NCBI GenBank assembly: GCA_029204225.1
Contig: CM055096.1
Coordinates: 5,758,931-5,822,930 of the forward strand
Reading direction: 5' to 3'
DNA from: Diphasiastrum complanatum
Lineage: Eukaryota; Streptophyta; Lycopodiopsida; Lycopodiales; Lycopodiaceae
Length of the DNA stretch: 64,000 bases
Position numbers and translations under genes: made by a program. How positions within the stretch are numbered: position 1 is the stretch's first letter; the number at the start of each line of letters is the position of its first letter. The notes beneath the pieces were generated by a model. The model ran no database searches. It was given only the letters and a program-made list of their open reading frames with translations, and had not been told where the DNA came from. Shown piece by piece: positions 56,653 through 64,000 of the stretch.

Positions 56653-58330
56653 CATATCGCCTTGGCCAAAAAGAATCTACAACTTTCCTATGAGTCATCA
56701 TAGCTCTAGCAAATTCTACAACCATACGGTTCTTTCTTTTATCCGATTTTGTTGAGATGTATAAACTTGTGCAAACTGCTACTTGATTTCATACTCTTTT
56801 TAAAAATTGATGAATGCAATGGAGAGATACTCACCTCCTCAATCGGACCTTAAGGGCCTTGATCTTGGCATTGGTTTATTTTTTTACTAAGGCCTTGAAG
56901 TCTTTGAAACATTCAAATGCCCTTGATTTCTCTTTGATGGTGTAGATCCATGTTTTTCCTGAATAGTCATCAATGAATGTCATGAAGTAAAATGCCCCCT
57001 TGACATCATTTTCGTTGGCCCACACAAATATGGCCACACTAGTTCAAGCACTCATTTGGCTCTTGTTGCCCCCTACTTATCAAACCTTCCTAGATGTGAT
57101 TCCTAGTATGCATTCCTAGTAGATAGGCTTATCCTTATCATCTCCACACTAGATAGACCTGTCACCATCTTCAACTTGTGAAGCACTCTCAAACTCCTAA
57201 AGTTTAGGTGACCTAGGTGTCAATGCGACAAATCACTTTCAGAAGATGTGGTATTCACCAATCTATGGCACTTTGGAACCGTGGAATTCAGCTGGTACAA
57301 ACCACATGATTTGTAACAAAAACCATGAGCAATCACTTTGTAGTCATGTTTTACATCTTTTACTTGACACTTGTTATTGCTAAATTCAACCTTTAGCATG
57401 TGATCAGTCATCATTCCAACATAAAGCAAAAAAAATTGTAAGCAACATACAAGACATTCTCAATGACCTTGATCTGACCATCAGGAAATTGTATAGGCAC
57501 AATGCCAATGCCTTGAATTTGGCACTCATCTCCATTTGTTTGAAAAACCTTGTCTCCATTATCTCTTGGCTTCAGATCTTTTAACCAAAACTTATTGCTC
57601 GTCATTGCTCCCAAGTCTACAAATCAATGTTCATTATCCATTATAGAATCTTATGTTGCCAATGCAATCACGAATGTTGTACTAGGATCGACATTGTTAC
57701 TATTGACATCGTCCTTGGAAAGATTAGTGAGTTAATTTACTTTGTCCTTCTTGATATCTACCTTCTTCTTGTGCTCTTGCCCAATGGCCTAGCTTCTAAA
57801 AATAGAAGCCTTTGCTCTTTTTCTTATTTCTTGACCATGATCTCTAATTGTATTCATCACCATTCAACTTCCCTTGATTCTTCTTGAATTTCTGTTTCTC
57901 CTTGGCCAACATTGCATGATCTTTAGACGGTGCTTGATGCGACTTTACGACCTCATGCCTTAGTTCCTCCTATAACACCACTTGCAAGTATTTGAAAGTT
58001 TTTCAACAATCCACTCATTACTGTATGCACCAAATCTGCATCTCATATTTGCTTTCCAATCATCATGAGTTGGTCTCTCAATTCCTTGATGATCCATGTG
58101 AAAAATGAACTTGCATTTTCATTTTCCTCCATGCAGATAATGTTCAATTTTGTCCTCGAGAATATCACCCATGATGGATTTTCCATTTGATACTGCATCA
58201 TGAGTGCTTTCCAAGCACCTATAAAAGGGCTGAATTTGATTTCGTTTCTCACTTGTGCTAGCAAAGCTCTTGCCTAATTTTCTAGCAACCAGAACTTTTC
58301 GAAACTTCTTTCCAGCCTTTTGATACACTC
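56653..58330 (-). pseudogene. Copia gag-protease-integrase fragment (Copia-4)
   Basis: Minus strand from right: Gag ILEDKIEHYLHGGK, APSFFTWIIKELRDQ-like sequence and ARKLGKSFASTSEKRNQ; a degraded knuckle near 57790; a protease without the DSG (DLGAMTSNKFW), ECQIQGIGIVPIQFPDGQIK, MMTDHMLKVEFSNNKCQVKD; integrase pieces and finally RKNRMVVEFARAMMTHRKVV and DSFW, cut by the LTR at 56652. Heavily frameshifted. RT and RNase H absent. Confidence 0.75.
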
Positions 58331-58366
58331 TTGCACTCCTATTCTCAGTTTCTGACTACGCTCATC

Positions 58367-60799
58367 ATGTCTTCTATCGATACATCTCAATCTCCTAAGT
58401 ATGTCATTTAGCGTGATGTTCCGACCAAGACAAACATCATGATACTTCCTAGCATAGGCATGGTGGCTCAATGGATGAACCTTGCTCTGCTAACCGCAAT
58501 GGGGATCCATGAGCGTGCCTTTTCTAGAAAAATAAATGTTATGGAGTTTATCACTTTTGCCTTTAGCACATGGACTGAGGAAAAATCCAAGTTCTATATT
58601 ACCTACCAGGGAGCTACCCACAAGGTGCACATCACTATAGCCGCCCTTAAGGTCATAGGGATATCATCCAGCACCCAGTTCTCACCCAACCATAAACATG
58701 CCAAAAATGTCATTAAGCCTTTTATTGACACGACCATTGAGCTATATTGGACCAATGATGGCTATCTCCTAGGAGTCTATCCGAGATCCCACCATCCATG
58801 TGGCTGCGCAGCTTTTGAACAACTTTTTGATGGTTGGCAACCTCAGGAAGGAGCGCATTTCCTCACATATATTGCACCGCATCGTTGAGTCAAACTACAA
58901 GTTTGACAAGAAAACCTTTGCTGGTGCTCTTTTGTCCACCATCCACTTTTTACTTGGTGAATAAGATCCATGGGTTTGACCCTGATTTAGTCTTCTCTAT
59001 CTACAAAGATGTCGAACCTGCCAAATCTTCCAAACAAGCATCTACTTGCCGATGAGTATGCAGTGAGGTCGTAATTCCTGACTCGTCTCCCGCGTCATGT
59101 CACCGAACTAGGCAACCACAGCCAGTTGCGCTACCACCCCCTACTGCCACTCACTCTACAGTTCCCATTCCTCCATCCACTGATGCTTCCATAGCCTCCG
59201 CTTCCTCACAAGGTCAGTCTGTGACCGTTGGATCCACAATTCCAATCACAGCTGACAAAGCCACCTCTCCCACAGACACTCAAGCTACTTCACCAAACAC
59301 GTAGGCATTCATGGATATGTTTGATGATTCTGATCCTTTGGGGGCAATGAGATTTTTGTGATGCCTCAGAGCCCTGGACCCTTTGAACCCCAATCTCCTA
59401 GAAAAGGATTCGATCATTTCCATGATGCTGCTAATGTTTTTTATCCATCTTTTCAGATCAATAAACAAGATCAAGCAAATTAGGCACCAGATACCATCAG
59501 GGTCATCCATGCGGTCAAATCACCGAAGCAGTTTGATGCCATGGTGCCTGATGGACACAAAGAAATAGATACCTTTCAAAAGGAAGAATTGTTGACAAGA
59601 CATCAATGCCAAATATGCACCGCACCTACAGTTCTTGTTCCTGCTGCTACTGCTACTGCCACAACTTCAACACCGGTGGATTCTGGTGATGCAATTGGTT
59701 TAGTCTCTAACCTTTTGCGCGCATGATCCAGTCTATGCTGGATAAAAAGAAATGGATCATAGAATAGCTAATTTGGGCTTGGATAATACCTTAATCAGCC
59801 AAAAGGTGATCCAACTAGATCGTTAGCTCAAAGTTGCCAAACAACATGTGGCAAAATATGAGGCAGAGATGGAAAAAGCCCAACAATCAACCGAAGCTCT
59901 AGAAGGATATGTGGCAACTCTTCATAATACACTAGATACCACGTAGGATGAAGTGGATCAAGTCGTCCAAGATGCCAAACAACAAGTGTTGCTGCTTCAG
60001 GGGCAATTGGACATGGTTGCGCAAGATCGCGACAAGCTTCAAGGTAAATTGGATGCGACGAATGCGACACGTATATTCAAACACACGTGCCTGATCGTCT
60101 TGTCTCACCAGAGGAGATCGGTTATTTTTTCAAGGAGTTTGAGACTTATCAAGTTCATTGGTCGGATTCCAAAGCCAATTCGATAAGTTCAGATTCACAG
60201 CATCGATCGAGTTGGCTAAGGCCAAAGCAATAATCAAAGATTACGAGAAAGCAACTGCATAGGTCTTGGAATTGAACCCTCAAATCACTGTTCTAGTTAT
60301 GCCTCAATTCTCACCTCAGCAACAGGATCAGGGAGGAATGGATGCTAGAATGGATCAAGGAGGAGATGGAAAAACTGTAGAAGGAATACCATATGCACCG
60401 ACCAAGGAAACAGGTCCGTCTACTTCAAGAACCAGGCCGTTATTTTAAAAATCGATTGTCATCAAGGAACAAATTCAGACTTTCTTGCAACACCATCTGC
60501 ATGAATCCTCGAGGGGTGGTTGGGTGATAAAGTTCAAAACCTCCAAGATAAAGGCTGGCAAAGAATCGGACAAGCTACCAGCATTGGGAGAGCAACCGGC
60601 TTGGTGCACGATTGTCTTTGAAAAGAATCCTGAATCTATAATGAATTCTATAGCAAGCCCTCTCCAATTGCGAGTCGATCCATACTATTTGCCAATGTCA
60701 CGATGCAACAAGTGGAAGGAGTTGGGAATTCCAGTGGAACGAGTTAGCATCCACACTCCCATTATTGGCCTCTATTCCATGCTACTAAAAATATCCTAG
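58367..60799 (+). pseudogene. Unidentified gene, decayed
   Basis: From the ATG at 58367: MSSIDTSQSPKYVI, a stop, then MVAQWMNLALLTAMGIHERA, FAFSTWTEEKSKFYITYQGA, IGISSSTQFSPNHKHAKNVI, CGCAAFEQLFDGWQPQEGAH, and after a frameshift VESNYKFDKKTFAGALLSTI. A Pro/Thr/Ser/Ala linker (59100-59300), a coiled coil in about 59770-60060 (MEKAQQSTEALEGYV, QVLLLQGQLDMVAQDRDKLQ) and a C-terminal part at 60485-60799 (SSRGGWVIKFKTSKIKAG, LGEQPAWCTIVFEKNPES). About 800 codons in total with many breaks. No known domain. The modular layout could be a retroelement structural protein or a lineage-specific host gene; the strand is opposite to Copia-4. Confidence 0.45.
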
Positions 60800-61299
60800 A
60801 GCTCTCTTTCCATGAGTATTCTCTTCATTTTAAACTTCTAAATACTATATTTGGATACCCTATCCAACTTGCTCGCTTCCACAAGAATTGATTTGTTCAA
60901 TCTTGCCATTTTGCCCCTCCCAAACTGCTAAAAATGGCCAAAATCACTCATGTAGGCCAAAAGCACCTCTCTGAATATGATGGTAGCATCCAAGCTCCGT
61001 CATTATGACCTGACAAATGATCTCACCAAGCCCCATTGTTGCTTGGCAAATCTGTAGCCAAGATGTCTTTAGAATGTGAAATGTCCTTCGTGACACTGCT
61101 AGCTTCACTTTTGACATCCAGTCGAAGTAGTTTCTCTATGGCAATTACTCTATTTGCAAGTAATGTACTTGCAAGTACAACCAAGGTGCCTTTCAATGGG
61201 TCCATTCTTTTAAGTATAGCCCAAGAGCATCATTCTTGTCTTGTTCTTAGCACATTTTCTATATAATCTCTAATTGGTGGATAAAAGATATGAAATTTG
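60800..61299. other. Non-coding interval
   Basis: No convincing coding sequence; the minus-strand ORF 61023-61205 shows no family motif. The Copia integrase fragment begins to the right. Confidence 0.35.
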
Positions 61300-62280
61300 A
61301 TGAACTGGATCATGTATACTCTTAATATTATTGCATGTGAGCTATCAACTCAACATAATGGTGTTGCTTAGAGAAAGAATATAACTCTATTAGAAGCTAT
61401 TAGATCAATGTTGGAGCATGCAAATTTGCCCATGGTCAAAAGCCATAGATACAACATGTTGTTTTCAAAATCTTTTTAGTACAAAGGCTATCAACAATCA
61501 AACTCCACATGACACATGGTTTGGATCTAAGCCTATTATTAGCCACTTGAAAGTTTTTGGATATATTCATTATGCACAATTGAAATTAGGAAGAAGCTAA
61601 ATGAAGTTCTACCAAATGTATCTTCATTGGTTATCTTGAAGAATAAAAAGCTTACAAAGTATATAATTTTACTATTAGTTTGGTATTTGTAAGCAGAGAT
61701 GTTAAGCTTTTTGAATTTATGTTTTATGATGCTAAAGAAAACAACATTGTCAATATTGATTCCATTTTAAATGTGTTTCAATTCACTAGCAATGATTTTG
61801 AAGAAGTAGTCTCGATCTTTTTAACCATCTCAAACTTGCATCAATCCTAGACAACCTATTGAAAATCAATTATGTAGCCCTTCTGAATTTGACCCAATGT
61901 TGAAAATTGACAAAATTAAAAAGCTAAAATTGGCCCTCAAGTAAGAAGATTTACATATGCTCATGAGAGATAGAATGCTCAAGTATTTTGTACTTTTATT
62001 GAAAAATCTACTATTGGACAAGAAGTAATGTATGGTTCATATTCTATAAAATGACAAGAAGCCATTAGTTCGTTCAATTTATTTATCAACAATCAAATAG
62101 GGAGCATTGTAGATCCTCCTCCTAAGAAGGAGATAATTGATAGTAAGTAAATCTTCAAGAAGAAATACAACCTTGACAGTTTAATTTCCAAATGGAAGGC
62201 AAGATTTTTGGCCAAAGGTTATATTTAGATACATGGCATAAATTGCAATATATTTTGGCATGGCAAAGATGTGACTACAT
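61300..62280 (+). pseudogene. Copia integrase-to-RT fragment
   Basis: Plus strand: ELSTQHNGVA then RKN (end of the integrase core), LLEAIRSMLEHANLP, AINNQTPHDTWFGSKP, ISHLKVFGYIHYAQLK, AYKVYNFTISLVFVSRDVKL, a linker, EVMYGSYS, KKEIIDSK (stop) IFKKKYN and SKWKARFLAKGY (start of RT). Many stops and shifts. Ends by 62280. Confidence 0.72.
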
Positions 62281-62499
62281 GTATAAATGATCTAAAATGA
62301 ATCCATGTTTTTCTATCTAGACGTATAAACCATATCAAGGATTATGCCTCCATAGATAAATTGTGATTGCTTTAATCAAATTCATGTGTTGATATGGAAA
62401 ATTCGAATGTGAAAATCGATTCATGAATTTTACATAATTGTATGAAATATACTATTGTGACTGATGCCTCATATTATATTGAAAATATTCAAAAAGAGC

Positions 62500-63170
62500 T
62501 TTTTATCGACAATGTGTATATTGGTATTTATTTTGGTAGTTTTGTTGGTCACCATCATATATCTCAAGGCTTATTTCAATGATAACTTTTTTGCTATTGG
62601 CTTGAACTACTTCGTCTCCATTCTCAATTGGACTAAATGCAATAAACCACTCACAATGTGAATTCATATGATTTGTAGCACCACTATTGAACATCAAATC
62701 AAAAGAAATACATCTAAACATTCACCTTCATTATGATACTAGTCTTGGTAGTCCCGGTGCTCGTCTCCTAATGGTCAAAGTTTTCTACTTTGGCTATTTT
62801 TAGCTTTCTTGCTATATTTCTCTCTTTTTTAAATTAGTTTATAGTAGTCAAAACCCAAAAACGTGTCAACCAACTTTGATATGAGTATATTAAATTTCAC
62901 AATAGTTTGTCTTAGATTTGATGGTTTACTATTATATGAAATCTATTAGTAGATATATAAGATTTTATTTGTCTAACATTGCCATATTGATAAATTTCAA
63001 TAAGGAGAAAGGTTGACTAGTGTGTGAAATTCGGCTATATTACCTTTTGAAATATTAAACCCTATGGTGTTGGCCCACCTGCTTGCCATTTGCCTTTTCA
63101 TCATCTTCTTCTACTTACACTCATGTTCCCAATGTCCTGGCTTGTGACATTGGGAACATTTTGCTCAACT
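62500..63170 (-). pseudogene. Copia CCHC-protease fragment
   Basis: Minus strand: knuckle CSQCHKPGHWEHEC at about 63112-63160, then after about 370 bases FNSGATNHMNSHCEWFIAFS (protease start with DSG changed to NSG), NGDEVVQANSKKVI. Cut at about 62500. Opposite in strand to the fragment at 61300. Confidence 0.7.
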
Positions 63171-63824
63171 TGGTCTTGATTTATTGCCACCTCTTATGAA
63201 ACGAAGAATATTCACTCTCAATTGCACACATCACCTTGATGCAAAACATAGAAAAGCATTTGGCCAAAGCTCATGCAATGCATCAAGATTTATAGATCAC
63301 CTAGTTGGTGAATGGAACTAACAACTTTGGTTCAACATATTTCAACTAGTACAATATATTCCTTTCAATAATTTGATTCCAAATGGAATATGGATGATAT
63401 ACATGATAAACAAAGAAAAACATTTTAAAGAATTCACTATGCCTACAGATTGGCAAACTGAAGACTACTCCATGGAAAAGTTTACATGGAGTCCTTACCA
63501 ATGAAAGTAAAGCTTCAAATTGCCTCATTTTTTGGCACTTGACGTGATGCATGCACTTGTTGTCAATCTACTACAAAAATATAAAATATATGCTGCTTGA
63601 TTGTCAATTCAACTATGAGAGTTCTTGTTAGCAATAGATGAGAAGTACACTTATTCACTCTCAATTGTATATCCTTGACCTTCTACTTGGTGATTCATGT
63701 TATTGGATTAGCCCTACTAAGAAACATCTACAAGTATCCCATATTGTTAAAATTTACTATTTGAAAATCCAAAAAGATTCTAGCTTTTGGGGAAAGTGAT
63801 TGCTCTCTTTCGAGAATGAAAAAA
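63171..63824. other. Non-coding interval
   Basis: No domain found. Possibly upstream Gag of the neighbouring minus-strand fragment, too decayed to read. Confidence 0.3.
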
Positions 63825-63943
63825 AATGTTAAGATATTTAAAAGTGTTGGTTAGATAGTTACATGTGTACATTTGTATATTTTAAATGTTAAGATATTTA
63901 AAAGTGTTGGTTAGATAGTTACATGTGTACATTTGTATATTTT
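63825..63943. repeat. Perfect 60-bp tandem duplication
   Basis: aaatgttaagatatttaaaa...gtacatttgtatatttt occurs twice with a period of exactly 60 bases and no mismatch (63825-63883 and 63885-63943). The remaining bases to 64000 are AT-rich with nothing seen. Confidence 0.9.
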
Positions 63944-64000
63944 TCTAGCCTTCGTACAATATATATAAGAAAAATGTTAAAAGCAAACTACTTGATTTAA

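Noticed and set aside
1-64000. CRISPR arrays, bacterial operons, tRNA or rRNA genes
   Set aside because: Direct repeats found are LTRs, tandem duplications or minisatellites. No cloverleaf or rRNA core sequence was noticed. Introns, LTRs and tRNA-Met PBS sites show plant nuclear DNA.

Overview
The window reads as nuclear DNA of a land plant with a large, repeat-rich genome. Nearly every recognisable coding stretch belongs to an LTR retrotransposon (mostly Ty1/Copia, some Ty3/Gypsy). Introns are of GT-AG type, and the single intact host-like gene belongs to a plant START/Bet v 1-like family. A C2HC-finger reverse-transcriptase fragment at 19.5-20.8 kb hints at a fern, lycophyte or other seed-free lineage, but I cannot fix the species. 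No tRNA, rRNA, CRISPR or organellar genes were seen.

Layout. 0-4 kb: the tail of a Gypsy pol, then copy A of an unusual repeat that carries a histone H3-like gene (minus strand) and a divergent plus-strand gene sharing one promoter. 4.6-10.7 kb: a young, almost intact Copia element (682/661-bp LTRs, tRNA-Met-type PBS, PPT, one nonsense codon). 10.9-17 kb: Copia debris, including a 2.1-kb segment in two tandem copies. 17-21 kb: the least repetitive part, with a lachrymatory-factor-synthase-like gene at 18.3 kb and a truncated non-LTR-type RT at 19.5-20.8 kb. 21-22.6 kb: decayed acidic coiled-coil ORF and LTR-like sequence. 22.9-29.8 kb: copy B of the H3 repeat, longer, with a duplicated promoter, a spliced plus-strand gene and a broken transposase-like gene. 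29.8-36.7 kb: mostly non-coding, with LTR/PBS traces. 36.7-44.2 kb: Copia RT/RNase H fragments and a Gypsy gag-protease with an Athila/Tat-type PBS. 45.7-56.7 kb: a nest in which a Copia element (48423-53239, exact GAAAT target duplication) sits inside another Copia element. 56.7-64 kb: more Copia fragments on both strands and an unrecognised decayed gene (58.4-60.8 kb).

The most interesting object is the H3 repeat. In both copies a minus-strand reading frame starts like histone H3, has an H3-length histone fold, and continues through a Pro/Ser/Asp-rich linker into spliced exons of an unknown domain. It is driven by a mirror-symmetric bidirectional promoter. In copy B the unit adjoins a gene that looks like a transposase. 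My inference is that a mobile element captured, or evolved, an H3-fold fusion protein and amplified it; both copies here are now pseudogenes. How the parts worked together, and whether an intact copy exists elsewhere, cannot be told from this window.
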